Assembly (NCBI RefSeq): GCF_010548245.1 | Contig: NZ_JAAGLR010000852.1 | Span: 1 to 34,695 of the forward strand | Length of the DNA: 34,695 nucleotides | Direction of reading: 5' to 3' | DNA from: Streptomyces sp. SID11385 | GTDB lineage: Bacteria > Actinomycetota > Actinomycetes > Streptomycetales > Streptomycetaceae | In this document: positions 24,607 through 32,995 of the stretch, in pieces | Numbering within the stretch: position 1 is the stretch's first letter | How the letters are laid out: every line of letters begins with the position of its first letter | Notes under the pieces: model-generated | The model's input: the letters and a program-made list of their open reading frames with translations, nothing else | What the model was told of the DNA's origin: nothing | Database searches by the model: none | Position numbers and translations under genes: made by a program

Positions 24607-24700
24607 TTGAGGAGCGGGGCCCGGGGCGGAGCCCCGAACCCGGGCGAAGCCCGAACCCGGGGCCCGGGGCGGAGCCCCGCGAGGCCCGCCCCGGCCCGGG
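24592..24700 (-). repeat. Dispersed GC-rich hairpin repeat, copy 2
   Basis: CCAGCCCCTCCGGCGTTTG then AGGAGCGGGG leads into two GGGGCGGAGCCCC hairpins. The same core is at 31720-31750 and, inverted, near 10747. It directly follows the tricorn stop on that gene's strand, so it could act in 3'-end formation. Confidence 0.8.
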
Positions 24701-24704
24701 TCAC

Positions 24705-27700
24705 CTACTCCGCATCACCCCCGGGCAGGGCGGGAGCCCGCTTCGCCGGGGTCTCCTCCAAGCCGGTCAGCGCCAGCCGAATGGCCTCGTCCAGCTGCGG
24801 GTCCGCCCCGGCCGCGTACTGCTGCGGCGCCACGACGACCTCCACGTCCGGGTCGACGCCATGATTCTCGACGCCCCACCCGACCGTCTCGAACCAGAAG
24901 GCGTACTTGGGCTGCGTGATGGCCGTCCCGTCCACGAGCCCGTACCGGTTGTCGATGCCGATGACACCGCCCCAGGTCCGCGTCCCGACGACGGGCCCGA
25001 TCTTCAGCGCCTGGATCGCCGCGTTGACGATGTCGCCGTCCGAGCCGGAGAACTCGTTGGCGACCGCGACGACGGGCCCGCGCGGAGCCGCCTCCGGGTA
25101 GCTCGTCGGCCGCATGCCGCGCGCCACGTCCCAGCCGATGATGCGCCGGGCGAGCTTCTCGATGACGAGCTGCGAGGTGTGCCCGCCCCGGTTCTCGCGC
25201 ACGTCGACGACGAGCCCTTCCTTGGCGATCTCCACCCGCAGGTCGCGGTGGAGCTGCGCCCAGCCGGAGCCGATCATGTCCGGCACGTGCAGGTAGCCGA
25301 GCCGTCCGCCGGACTTCTCGTGCACGTAGGCGCGGCGGTCGGCGACCCAGTCGTGGTAGCGCAGCGCCTCCTCGTCGCGCAGTGGCTCGACGACGACGTG
25401 CCGCGGCTCGCCGCCGTCCGCCGGGCCGATGGTCAGCTCGGTGACATGACCGGCCGTCCCGGCGAGGAGCGGCGCGGGGCCGAGCAGCGGGTCCACCGGA
25501 CGGCCGCCGACCGCAAGGAGCGCGTCCCCGGCCCGTACCGCGATCCCGGGCCCCGCGAGCGGGGAGCGGGCGTGCGGGTCGGAGGTCTCGGAGGGCAGGA
25601 CGCGGTCGATGCGCCACTGCCCGTCCTCGTGCCGGGAGATGTCCGCGCCGAGCAGCCCGGCGCGCAAGGCACCGTGGCCGTGACCGGGCGGGGTGACGTA
25701 CGCGTGTGAGGTGCCGAGTTCCCCCTGCACCTCCCACAGCAGGTCCACGAGGTCGTCGTGGGTCGCGACGCGCTCCAGGACGGGCCGGTAGCGGTCGAGG
25801 ACGCCGTCCCAGTCGATGCCGCCCATGTCGGGACGCCAGAAGTTGTCCCGCATGAGCCGGCCCGTCTCGTCGAACATCTGCCGCCACTCGGCGGCGGGGT
25901 CGACGAGCTGCCGGATGCGGCCGAGGTCGACGGCGACGTTGTTCTCGTGGTCCTCCTCGCCCGGGGCGCGGCGGTCGCTCGGCACGACGCGGAGCTTGTC
26001 GCCGCCGCGGAGCAGGACGCGCTTGCCGTCGCCCGTGACCGCGTACGACTGGGCGTCGCCCGCGAGTTCCTCGACGCGCTGCTGCGGGAAGTCCCAGCGG
26101 AGCAGGCTCGTCTTGGCGCCGTCGTCCTCGGGTCCCGCGCCGGAGGTGCCGAGGACGCCGGAGACGGGGTGGCTGAGCCACAGCACGCCGTCCTTGGCGG
26201 CCTGGAGCGAGGAGTACTCGCCGGCCTCGACGGGGAAGGGCACGATCCGGTCGACGAGACCCTCCACGTCGATCCGGGTCTGCGGGCCGCCGCCCTCACC
26301 GCTCTCCGGGGTGCCCTCCTTGTCGGGGGTCTCGAAGGGCTTGCCGTGCCGCTGCGGGCCGAAGGGCGAGGGGGTCGTCGCGGCGAGCGTGATGAGGTGC
26401 GGGCGGGTCGTGCCGATGAAGGCGAGATCGAAGTTGTGCGCGTCGTAGAGCGGGTCGAAGGCGCGGTCCGAGAGGAAGGCGAGGTGCTTGCCGTCCGGGG
26501 TGAAGGCGGGGCTGTAGTCCTTGAAGCGCAGCGGGGTCGCCTCGACGGGGGCGAGGTCCGAGACGTGCGCGAGCTTGAGCTGGCGCAGCGGGGAGGGGCC
26601 CGGGTGGGACCAGGCGAGCCACGTCGAGTCGGGCGAGAAGACGAGCCCGCTCGCGTCCCCGTCCTCGCTGCGGTCCACCTCGCGCACCTCGCCCGTCGAG
26701 CGCTCCACGAGCAGCACCCGTCCGTCGTGGCTCGCGACGCCGAGCCGCTCGCCGTCCGGGGCGACCGTGAAGGAGAGGACGCGGCCGAGCTTGCCGCGCG
26801 CGATGCGGCGCGGGGCCGTGCCGGGGGCCGTCCCGGTGGCGGGCGCGAACTCGACGGCGTCCTCGCCCTCGGCGTCGGTCACCCAGGCGACCCACTCCTC
26901 CCCGTCGAGCCGGAAGGTGCGCGGCAGCCTGGCCCGTACCCCCTGCTCGCCCGCGAGGACGCGCGTCGGTCCGTCGCGGTGCGTCACCCAGTGCACGGCG
27001 CCCCGTACCAGGACGGCGCTGCCGCGGCCCGTGTGGTCGGGGCGGGCGGCGGAGAGCCAGCGGGACGCGGAGATCGCGAAGGGCTGGAGGTCGGCGCGCT
27101 GGCCGCCGAGCCCGATGTCGAGCAGCCGCGGCTCGGCGCTCTCCAGGTCGTCGAGGATCCACAGCCGACCCGCGCTCGACCAGACGACGCGGGTGCCGTC
27201 GGTGGCGGCCTGACGGGCGTAGAAGCCGTCGGGTTCGACCGGCGAGTGGCGGCGCAGGTCACTGCCGTCGGGGAGCGAGGAGTAGAGCGCGCCGACGCCT
27301 TCGTGGTCGGAGAGGAAGGCGATGCGTTCGCCGACCCAGAGCGGGTCCTCGATATTGCCGTCCAGGTCCGCGTGCACCCGCTGCCAGGCGCCCTCCGCGT
27401 CCGGGCCGAGCCACAACTTGCCCGCCGTACCGCCGCGGTAGCGCTTCCACCAGGCCGGTTCGCGGCTCGGGACGGAGCAGAGCAGGACGCGCTCGCCGCC
27501 CGGCTCGTGGGCGAGGGCGCCGATCGGGCCGTACGGGAGGCGGCGGGACGCGGAGCCGTCGAGGGGCAGGGCGTGCGCCCAGGTCCGGCGCATCGACGCC
27601 TGGCCGTGCGAGGTGATCGCCACGACCTCGCCCTCGGGGGTCCAGCCGCGTACGGACGTCTTCTGGCTGCCCCAGTAGGTGAGGCGGCGGGCCGGGCCGC

Positions 27701-27926
27701 CCTCCAGGGGCGCGACGAAGACCTCGGGGGCGCCCTCGCGCTTGGAGGTCCAGGCGACCGTGGCACCGTCGGGAGATATCCGCGGGTGCTGAACGGGAAC
27801 GTTGTCGGCGCTGACGCGCCAGGCACGCCCTCCGTCGAGCGGGGCGATCCAGACGTCGTCCTCGGCGGTGAAGGCGATGAACTCGCCATGGATGTGCGGA
27901 AACCGTAGGTAGGCAGGCTGTGTCAC
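24705..27926 (-). CDS. tri: Tricorn protease homologue (S41 family)
   Basis: A 1,073-residue protein close to the length of archaeal tricorn protease. Residues about 1-640 are beta-propeller repeats (for example RISPDGATVAWTSKREG and VFSPDSTWLAWSH). A helical C1 part follows, with GELGTSHAYVTPPGHGHGAL holding the active-site histidine, then a PDZ region around GDALLAVGGRPVD. The S41 catalytic domain has the nucleophile Ser962 in EFSGSDGD and Glu1020 in VGWGVENHGVDPD. It degrades peptides downstream of the proteasome or other proteases in the cytoplasm. I chose GTG 27926 because AGGGTGG lies five bases upstream. All catalytic landmarks are present, so it should be active. Confidence 0.96.
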   Translation of the reverse strand: MTQPAYLRFPHIHGEFIAFTAEDDVWIAPLDGGRAWRVSADNVPVQHPRISPDGATVAWTSKREGAPEVFVAPLEGGPARRLTYWGSQKTSVRGWTPEGEVVAITSHGQASMRRTWAHALPLDGSASRRLPYGPIGALAHEPGGERVLLCSVPSREPAWWKRYRGGTAGKLWLGPDAEGAWQRVHADLDGNIEDPLWVGERIAFLSDHEGVGALYSSLPDGSDLRRHSPVEPDGFYARQAATDGTRVVWSSAGRLWILDDLESAEPRLLDIGLGGQRADLQPFAISASRWLSAARPDHTGRGSAVLVRGAVHWVTHRDGPTRVLAGEQGVRARLPRTFRLDGEEWVAWVTDAEGEDAVEFAPATGTAPGTAPRRIARGKLGRVLSFTVAPDGERLGVASHDGRVLLVERSTGEVREVDRSEDGDASGLVFSPDSTWLAWSHPGPSPLRQLKLAHVSDLAPVEATPLRFKDYSPAFTPDGKHLAFLSDRAFDPLYDAHNFDLAFIGTTRPHLITLAATTPSPFGPQRHGKPFETPDKEGTPESGEGGGPQTRIDVEGLVDRIVPFPVEAGEYSSLQAAKDGVLWLSHPVSGVLGTSGAGPEDDGAKTSLLRWDFPQQRVEELAGDAQSYAVTGDGKRVLLRGGDKLRVVPSDRRAPGEEDHENNVAVDLGRIRQLVDPAAEWRQMFDETGRLMRDNFWRPDMGGIDWDGVLDRYRPVLERVATHDDLVDLLWEVQGELGTSHAYVTPPGHGHGALRAGLLGADISRHEDGQWRIDRVLPSETSDPHARSPLAGPGIAVRAGDALLAVGGRPVDPLLGPAPLLAGTAGHVTELTIGPADGGEPRHVVVEPLRDEEALRYHDWVADRRAYVHEKSGGRLGYLHVPDMIGSGWAQLHRDLRVEIAKEGLVVDVRENRGGHTSQLVIEKLARRIIGWDVARGMRPTSYPEAAPRGPVVAVANEFSGSDGDIVNAAIQALKIGPVVGTRTWGGVIGIDNRYGLVDGTAITQPKYAFWFETVGWGVENHGVDPDVEVVVAPQQYAAGADPQLDEAIRLALTGLEETPAKRAPALPGGDAE

Positions 27927-27979
27927 AAGAGCCACCCTAAGCACGGTGAAGGACAGGGGACAGGGCCTGCCGGGCAAGC

Positions 27980-28059
27980 TGTGGACAACTCGGCGGAAGT
28001 CGCGACAGCCGTTACTCGTTCGAGTGAGGCGATGTATTGATTACCCGGAGTTATCCACA
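27980..28059. promoter_or_regulatory. Two DnaA-box-like 9-mers in the tricorn/PPOX spacer
   Basis: TTGTCCACA on minus (27988-27980) matches the Streptomyces DnaA-box consensus. TTATCCACA on plus (28051-28059) matches the classic consensus. They are opposed and separated by 62 bases containing ACTCG, two bases, CGAGT (28014-28025) and an AT-rich stretch GATGTATTGATTACC. The spacer between the divergent gene starts is only 184 bases. Confidence 0.55.
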
Positions 28060-28110
28060 GATCTGCGCGGAAGGCTTCCGCGCGGACCTCGCAGGGGTTG
28101 GGATGGGGGT

Positions 28111-28503
28111 GTGACGACGACGGAGAACAACCCCGCTCAGGAACGGCTGCGCACGGCGCGGACCGTGTGGCTGTGCGCTGCCCGGGCGGAAGGGCCGCCC
28201 CTCGTGCGTGCCACGTGGTTCGTCTTCCTCGAAGGCGTGTGGTGGATCGGCGCGGCGGCGGGCGGCACCCTGGTGCGCCTGCTCGAACGCCGGCCGCGCG
28301 CCACCCTCGCCCTGGACGGCCCCGAGCCGCTGGTGGCGGAGGGCGAAGCCCGCCTGCACCGCACCGGTTTCCCCGCCCGGGTACGCGAGTCCTTCCTCGC
28401 CAAGTACGGCTGGGACCCGGCGATACCGGCCCGCCCGGGAGAGCGCCGGGTGCTCCTGGAGATAGCGGTACGCGCCTGGGTCCCGGCGTCCCTCACGGGC
28501 TGA
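28111..28503 (+). CDS. Pyridoxamine 5'-phosphate oxidase-like flavin/F420-binding protein
   Basis: A 130-residue split-barrel protein. ERLRTARTVWLCAARAEGPPLVRATWFVFLEGVWWIGAA is typical of the pyridoxamine-phosphate-oxidase-like or F420-dependent group. LLERRPRATLALDGPEPLVAEGEARL and a late VRESFLAKYGWDP continue the fold. Such actinomycete proteins usually bind FMN or F420, and the exact cofactor and substrate cannot be told. The start is GTG 28111, with a G-rich stretch upstream. It is divergent from the tricorn gene across the spacer with the DnaA boxes, and ends 11 bases from the convergent methyltransferase stop. Confidence 0.85.
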   Translation: MTTTENNPAQERLRTARTVWLCAARAEGPPLVRATWFVFLEGVWWIGAAAGGTLVRLLERRPRATLALDGPEPLVAEGEARLHRTGFPARVRESFLAKYGWDPAIPARPGERRVLLEIAVRAWVPASLTG

Positions 28504-28514
28504 CGGCCCCCGGG

Positions 28515-29264
28515 TCACCGCACGGCGACGGCGAGGCTGACCACGTACTCCTCCCGGACGGTCCCGTCCGGGAAGACTCCGGCCAGGATCTCCCGCTCCT
28601 CGGCGAGGAAGCGGTTCGTCCCTTCCTCGCCGAGGACGAGGAAGTCGGAGTACGTGGCGAGGTTGGCGAGGTGCGCGTCGAGCGAGACGCTCCGGCTCCA
28701 CCGCACCTGCCACCGTACGAACGGCAGTTCGTCCGGCAGCCGCCGGAAGCGGGCCTCGGGGTCGTACGCGCCGTCGCCGCCTCCGAAGAGCCGGCGCAGC
28801 CGGGCGTCCTGCCCGGCGACCCAGGGGACGCCGCCGTCGGAGTCGTTCCACCAGAGCGCGAGCGCGCCTCCGGGCCGGAGCACGCGCAGCGCCTCGGGAA
28901 CGGACCGGCGAGGCTCGGTCCAGTGCCAGGACTGGGCGTAGGTGACGAGGTCGAGAGAGGAGGAGCCCAGTGGCAGGGCGTTGCCGTCCCCGAGTACGAG
29001 CGGAACTTCGGGCAGCCCGATCCGGAACCGAGCGGCCATTTCCTGGCCCGGCTCCACCCCCACCACCCGGGCGCCCCGCTCGGCCAGCACGCGCGTCCCC
29101 AGCCCCGTCCCGGCCCCGACATCGGCGACGCGCGCCCCGGCAAGCGAGAACCCGGCCAATTCCTCGACGACGTCGAGGAGAGCGGAGGGATAGGAGGGGC
29201 GGTGCGCGGCGTACCCGGCGGCAACGGATTCGAACGAAAGGCCCTGCGAGGAAGCACGAGTCAT
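28515..29264 (-). CDS. Class I SAM-dependent methyltransferase
   Basis: A 249-residue methyltransferase of the UbiE/Methyltransf_11 type. The SAM-binding motif I VADVGAGTGLGTRVLAERG is followed by VVGVEPGQEMAARF, LDLVTYAQSWHWTEP and LRVLRPGGALALWW. No substrate can be assigned. I chose ATG 29264 (MTRASSQGLSF) because relatives begin near there, but the GGGGAG directly before it is too close to be a good ribosome binding site. A GTG at 29300 would add 12 residues. It is convergent with the pyridoxamine-oxidase-like gene. Confidence 0.88.
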   Translation of the reverse strand: MTRASSQGLSFESVAAGYAAHRPSYPSALLDVVEELAGFSLAGARVADVGAGTGLGTRVLAERGARVVGVEPGQEMAARFRIGLPEVPLVLGDGNALPLGSSSLDLVTYAQSWHWTEPRRSVPEALRVLRPGGALALWWNDSDGGVPWVAGQDARLRRLFGGGDGAYDPEARFRRLPDELPFVRWQVRWSRSVSLDAHLANLATYSDFLVLGEEGTNRFLAEEREILAGVFPDGTVREEYVVSLAVAVR

Positions 29265-29330
29265 CTCCCCATGCTTGACGCCCCCACCCGAATCCACCAC
29301 GCCTGCCCGAAAGTTACTCCACGAGCGAAG

Positions 29331-29677
29331 TCACCCACCACGCCCTCCCGCGAGAAGGACAACCCGTCCGAGCCGCACGTCGAAGCCGATCTCGTCCGCG
29401 GCCTCGCATCGGAAGATCACCAGCACATCGTCCTGGAGCCAGACCCGTAGTGCCGCGCACCCGGCATCAGTGGATCTGCCCAGCCGACCTCGGCCCGGGG
29501 CACCGGAAGCACGGTCTCGCCCTCGACGTACCGGGACTTCCAGCCCCGTTCGCCCACGAGGTCGAGAACCGCCTGCCAGTCATCCACCGAGGCCCTCGGA
29601 ACACGCACATCCGGCAAGGTCCCGGACCCGTCTGTCCCGAAGAAAGGCCGCACGTCATCCCACGCCAGGTCGCCCAT
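29331..29677 (-). pseudogene. Degenerate, frameshifted small gene
   Basis: From ATG 29677 one frame reads MGDLAWDDVRPFF...VDDWQAVLDLVGERGWKSRYV...VLPVPRAEV and then soon reaches a stop. From about 29480-29495 the neighbouring frame continues protein-like as LGRSTDAGCAALRVWLQDDVLVIFRCEAADEIGFDVRL, then RVVLLAGGRGG and a stop at 29331. One missing base explains the change. From memory, related Streptomyces proteins are about 150 residues and have extra sequence between FDV and RVVLL, so an internal deletion is also likely. I do not know the function. Such small proteins are sometimes found near toxin genes, but none is here. Confidence 0.6.
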
Positions 29678-29774
29678 CCCGTCAGGCCCTCGAATTCAGT
29701 GAGTTCGCGCACTGCCGTTCATCCGGCCCGCGCAGAGGGGCACCGCGTTCACACCCCACCACGAGCCCCCCCGT

Positions 29775-30530
29775 CTACCCCCACCGTCCCGTCCGCCCCG
29801 ACAGCAGGGCCACCGCTGCCGTGCCCGCTGTGGAGGTGCGCAGGACCGAGGGGCCCAGGCGGCAGATGTGGGCGCCGGCCTCGGTGAAGGTCGCGATCTC
29901 CTCGGGGGCGACGCCGCCTTCGGGGCCGACGACGAGGACGATGTCGCCCTCGTCGGGGAGCGGCAGTGCGGCGAGGGGGGTGCTCGCGGTTCCGGCGTCC
30001 TCGTGGAGGACGACGGCGAGCGCCGCGCGGGCGAGGAGGGCCGCCGCCTCCTTCGTGGAGACGGCGTCGGCGACCTCGGGGAAGCGGGGACGGCGGGACT
30101 GCTTGCCCGCCTCGCGCGCGGTCGCCCGCCACTTGGCGAGGGACTTCGCGCCCCGGTCACCGCGCCACTGCGTCACACACCGCGCCGCCTGCCACGGCAC
30201 GATCGCGTCGACACCCGTCTCGGTCATCGTCTCGACGGCGAGTTCCCCCCGGTCCCCTTTGGGCAGCGCCTGGACGACGACGAGGCGCGGACTCGGCACC
30301 GGCTCCTCGCGCAGCTCACCGACCTCCACGCTCAGCCGGTCCTTGCCCTCGACCGCCGTCACGACGCACGGCGCCCACCGCCCCGCCCCGTCACTGAGCA
30401 CGATCTCCTCACCGGGACGCAAGCGCTTCACGGAGACCGCGTGCCGTCCCTCGGGCCCGTCGAGGACGAAGGCCCCGCCGGGCACGGCCTCTTCGGCGAG
30501 CCGGGGAGCGAGGAAAACGGCGGCGGTCAT
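29775..30530 (-). CDS. rsmE: 16S rRNA m3U1498 methyltransferase RsmE
   Basis: A 251-residue SPOUT-family RNA methyltransferase. The N-terminal part GGAFVLDGPEGRHAVSVKRLRPGEEIVLSDGAG is a PUA-like domain. The C-terminal trefoil knot shows VVQALPKGDRGELAVETMTETGVDAIVPW and the SAM-binding VLVVGPEGGVAPEEI with LGPSVLRTSTAGTAAVALL. It methylates U1498 in 16S rRNA of the 30S subunit. The ATG at 30530 has AAAGGA about six bases upstream. It is the next gene after the nitronate monooxygenase-like gene, 72 bases away, probably in one transcript. Confidence 0.96.
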   Translation of the reverse strand: MTAAVFLAPRLAEEAVPGGAFVLDGPEGRHAVSVKRLRPGEEIVLSDGAGRWAPCVVTAVEGKDRLSVEVGELREEPVPSPRLVVVQALPKGDRGELAVETMTETGVDAIVPWQAARCVTQWRGDRGAKSLAKWRATAREAGKQSRRPRFPEVADAVSTKEAAALLARAALAVVLHEDAGTASTPLAALPLPDEGDIVLVVGPEGGVAPEEIATFTEAGAHICRLGPSVLRTSTAGTAAVALLSGRTGRWG

Positions 30531-30602
30531 GCCGGTCCTTTCAGCGGTACGGGTACGGCGGTACGGGTGCGGAGGCGGCGGAGGATCTCAGGCGCCCCGG
30601 AG

Positions 30603-31664
30603 TCAGCGGGCCGGCGGCGTGAGTGCCGCGCGCGTCTCGGCGGCGAGCGTTTCGACGAGACGCCCGGCGGCGAGGGTACGGGCCAGGCGGTGGCCCTGCC
30701 CGGCCCAGAGTGCCATGCCGTCCGCGTCGCCCGCGCCCGCCGCGGCGCGCCGCAGTCCGGCCGTGAGGTGGTGCACGCGCGGGTACGCGGCCGGAGCCTC
30801 GGCTGAGTGGGCCCGTACGAAACGGTTGACGAGCCCGCGCGCGGGCCGGCCCGAGAAGGCCCGCGTGAGCGTCGTACGGGTGAAGTGCGGGCTCGTCAGC
30901 GCGGCCTTGTGCACGGGGTGCGCCCCGGATTCGGGGCAGGGCAGGAAGGCGGTGCCGAGCTGAGCGGCCTCGGCCCCCGCCGCGAGCACGGCGGCGATCT
31001 GCGTGCCGCGCATGAGACCGCCCGCCGCGAGGAAGGGCAACGGCACGGTGTGGCGGACCTGTTCGAGGAGGCTGAGCAGTCCGAGCCCGCAGCCGTCGGT
31101 GGCGGGGTCGTCGTGGTGGGTGCCCTGGTGGCCGCCGGCCTCGACACCCTGCACGCACAGCGCGTCCGCCCCCGCCCACTGCGCGGCGCGCGCCTCCTCG
31201 GGCGTGGTCACGGTGACGACGGTGAGGGTGCCGACGCGCTGGAAGGCGTCGAGTACGTCGCGGCTGGGGCAGCCGAAGGTGAAGGAGACGACGGCGACGG
31301 GCTCGGCGAGCAGGACGGCGACCTTCGCGTCGAAGAAGTCGTCGAGCGCGCCCTGCGGAAGGCCCCCGAGCGGTGCCCCGTACCGCTCGCTCTCCCCCGC
31401 GAGCCCGTCCGCGTACGCGTCGACGGCGTCGGCGTCCCCCTCCGGCTGGGGCAGGAAGAGGTTGACGCCGAAGGGCCGCCCGGTCAGCTCCCGGGTCCGC
31501 CGCGCCTCGTCCCGTACCGCCTCGGCGCTCTTGTACCCCCCGGCGAGAAACCCGAGCCCCCCGGCCTCCGACACGGCGGCGACCAGCTCAGGACAGGAGG
31601 CACCACCGGCCATCGGAGCCTGCACGACAGGATGGCGCAACAACTCGCCGAACACAGAGGACAT
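30603..31664 (-). CDS. Nitronate monooxygenase-like FMN oxidoreductase
   Basis: A 353-residue TIM-barrel flavoprotein of the nitronate monooxygenase/2-nitropropane dioxygenase family. Key parts are VVQAPMAGGASCPELVAAVSEAGGLGFL at the start, FGVNLFLPQ, CVQGVEAGGHQGTHHDD with the conserved histidine, and the phosphate-binding LPFLAAGGLMRGTQIAAVLAAGAEAAQLGTAFL. The physiological role is likely detoxification of nitronates or another FMN oxidation. It lies between dnaJ2 and rsmE. The intervening spacer carries a dispersed hairpin repeat, so it may have its own promoter or be separated from dnaJ2. Confidence 0.92.
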   Translation of the reverse strand: MSSVFGELLRHPVVQAPMAGGASCPELVAAVSEAGGLGFLAGGYKSAEAVRDEARRTRELTGRPFGVNLFLPQPEGDADAVDAYADGLAGESERYGAPLGGLPQGALDDFFDAKVAVLLAEPVAVVSFTFGCPSRDVLDAFQRVGTLTVVTVTTPEEARAAQWAGADALCVQGVEAGGHQGTHHDDPATDGCGLGLLSLLEQVRHTVPLPFLAAGGLMRGTQIAAVLAAGAEAAQLGTAFLPCPESGAHPVHKAALTSPHFTRTTLTRAFSGRPARGLVNRFVRAHSAEAPAAYPRVHHLTAGLRRAAAGAGDADGMALWAGQGHRLARTLAAGRLVETLAAETRAALTPPAR

Positions 31665-31696
31665 CCCAAAATCGTCCCACGAGCCAGAGGACCTCG

Positions 31697-31843
31697 CTCC
31701 AGCCCCTCCGGCGAAAGCACTCCAGCCCCTCCGGCGTTTGAGGAGCGGGGTCTGGGGCGGAGCCCCAGAAGACCCGGGGCCCGGGGCGGAGCCCCGAAAC
31801 GGGGCCCGGGGCGCAGCCCCGAGAGGCCCCGCCCCGGCCCAAC
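31697..31843 (-). repeat. Dispersed GC-rich hairpin repeat, copy 3
   Basis: CTCCAGCCCCTCCGGCG occurs twice (31697-31713 and 31720-31736). GTTTG then AGGAGCGGGG follow, then hairpins CTGGGGC, GGA, GCCCCAG (31752-31768), CGGGGC, GGA, GCCCCG, and GGGGC, GCA, GCCCC. It begins six bases after the dnaJ2 stop on that gene's strand, as copy 2 follows the tricorn gene. It may work as a terminator or mRNA 3' stabiliser. Confidence 0.8.
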
Positions 31844-31849
31844 TACACC

Positions 31850-32995
31850 TCAGCTCCGCCCATTGAACGCGTCCTTGAGCCGCGAGAAGAGCCCCTGCTG
31901 CCCCGGCTGGAACTGCCCCGTCGGCCGCTCCTCGTTCCTGAGCTTCGCCAGCTCCCGCAGCAGCCGCTCCTGCTCCGCGTCGAGCTTCCCGGGCGTCTGC
32001 ACCTCCACGTGCACGATGAGGTCACCGCGCCCGCCGCCGCGCAGATGCGTGACCCCGCGCCCGTGCAACGGCACGGACTGGCCCGACTGCGTGCCGGGGC
32101 GGATGTCGACGTCCTCGGTCCCGTCGAGCGTGTCGAGCGGGACCTTCGTGCCGAGCGCGGCGGCCGTCATCGGGATCGTCACCGTGCAGTGCAGGTCGTC
32201 GCCGCGCCGCTGGAAGACGGAGTGGGCCGTCTCGTGGATCTCGACGTAGAGGTCACCGGCGGGACCGCCGCCGGGGCCGACCTCGCCCTCGCCCGCGAGC
32301 TGGATACGCGTGCCGTTGTCGACCCCGGCCGGGATCTTCACGGTGAGCGTGCGCCGCGAGCGGATGCGGCCGTCACCGGCGCACTCGGGGCACGGGTTCG
32401 GCACGATCGTGCCGAAGCCCTGGCACTGCGGGCAGGGCCGCGAGGTCATGACCTGGCCCAGGAAGGACCGCGTGACCTGCGAGACCTCACCGCGCCCGCG
32501 ACACATGTCGCAGGTCTGCGCCGAGGTGCCCGGAGCAGCGCCCTCGCCGTTGCAGGTCGAGCAGATGATCGCGGTGTCGACCTGGATTTCCTTGGTGGTG
32601 CCGAAGGCCGCCTCGTTGAGGTCGATCTCCAGCCGGATCATGGCGTCCTGGCCGCGGCGGGTCCGCGAGCGCGGGCCGCGCTGCTGGGACGTGCCGAAGA
32701 AGGCGTCCATGATGTCCGAGAAGTTCCCGAAGCCCGCGCCGCCGAAGCCGCCACCGGCCGCGCCCGCGCCGCCGGCCTGCGAGAGCGGGTCGCCCCCGAG
32801 GTCGTAGACCTGCTTCTTCTGCGGGTCCGAGAGCACCTCGTAGGCGGCGTTGATCTCCTTGAACCGCTCCTGGGTCTTCGGGTCGGGGTTGACGTCAGGG
32901 TGGAGTTCCCTGGCCAGCCGACGGAAGGCCTTCTTGATCTCGTCCGGGGAGGCGTCGCGGCGCACGCCGAGTACGGCGTAATAGTCCGTGGCCAC
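31850..32995 (-). CDS. dnaJ2: Molecular chaperone DnaJ (DnaJ2 type)
   Basis: A 381-residue type I J-protein. The J domain is residues 1-65 with HPD at 32-34, then a Gly/Phe-rich region (about 72-100). Four zinc-finger repeats follow at 145-209 (CSTCNGEG, CDMCRGRG, CPQCQGFG, CPECAGDG), then the C-terminal substrate-binding domains. It stimulates DnaK ATPase and delivers unfolded clients. The GTG start is immediately after the hrcA TAA stop (TAAGTG), so the two genes are one operon. This matches the second DnaJ of Streptomyces, encoded with hrcA rather than with dnaK. Confidence 0.96.
   Translation of the reverse strand: MATDYYAVLGVRRDASPDEIKKAFRRLARELHPDVNPDPKTQERFKEINAAYEVLSDPQKKQVYDLGGDPLSQAGGAGAAGGGFGGAGFGNFSDIMDAFFGTSQQRGPRSRTRRGQDAMIRLEIDLNEAAFGTTKEIQVDTAIICSTCNGEGAAPGTSAQTCDMCRGRGEVSQVTRSFLGQVMTSRPCPQCQGFGTIVPNPCPECAGDGRIRSRRTLTVKIPAGVDNGTRIQLAGEGEVGPGGGPAGDLYVEIHETAHSVFQRRGDDLHCTVTIPMTAAALGTKVPLDTLDGTEDVDIRPGTQSGQSVPLHGRGVTHLRGGGRGDLIVHVEVQTPGKLDAEQERLLRELAKLRNEERPTGQFQPGQQGLFSRLKDAFNGRS

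Noticed and set aside
27927..28110. Possible replication origin because of DnaA boxes
   Set aside because: There are only two boxes, whereas a Streptomyces oriC has many boxes between dnaA and dnaN, which are absent here.
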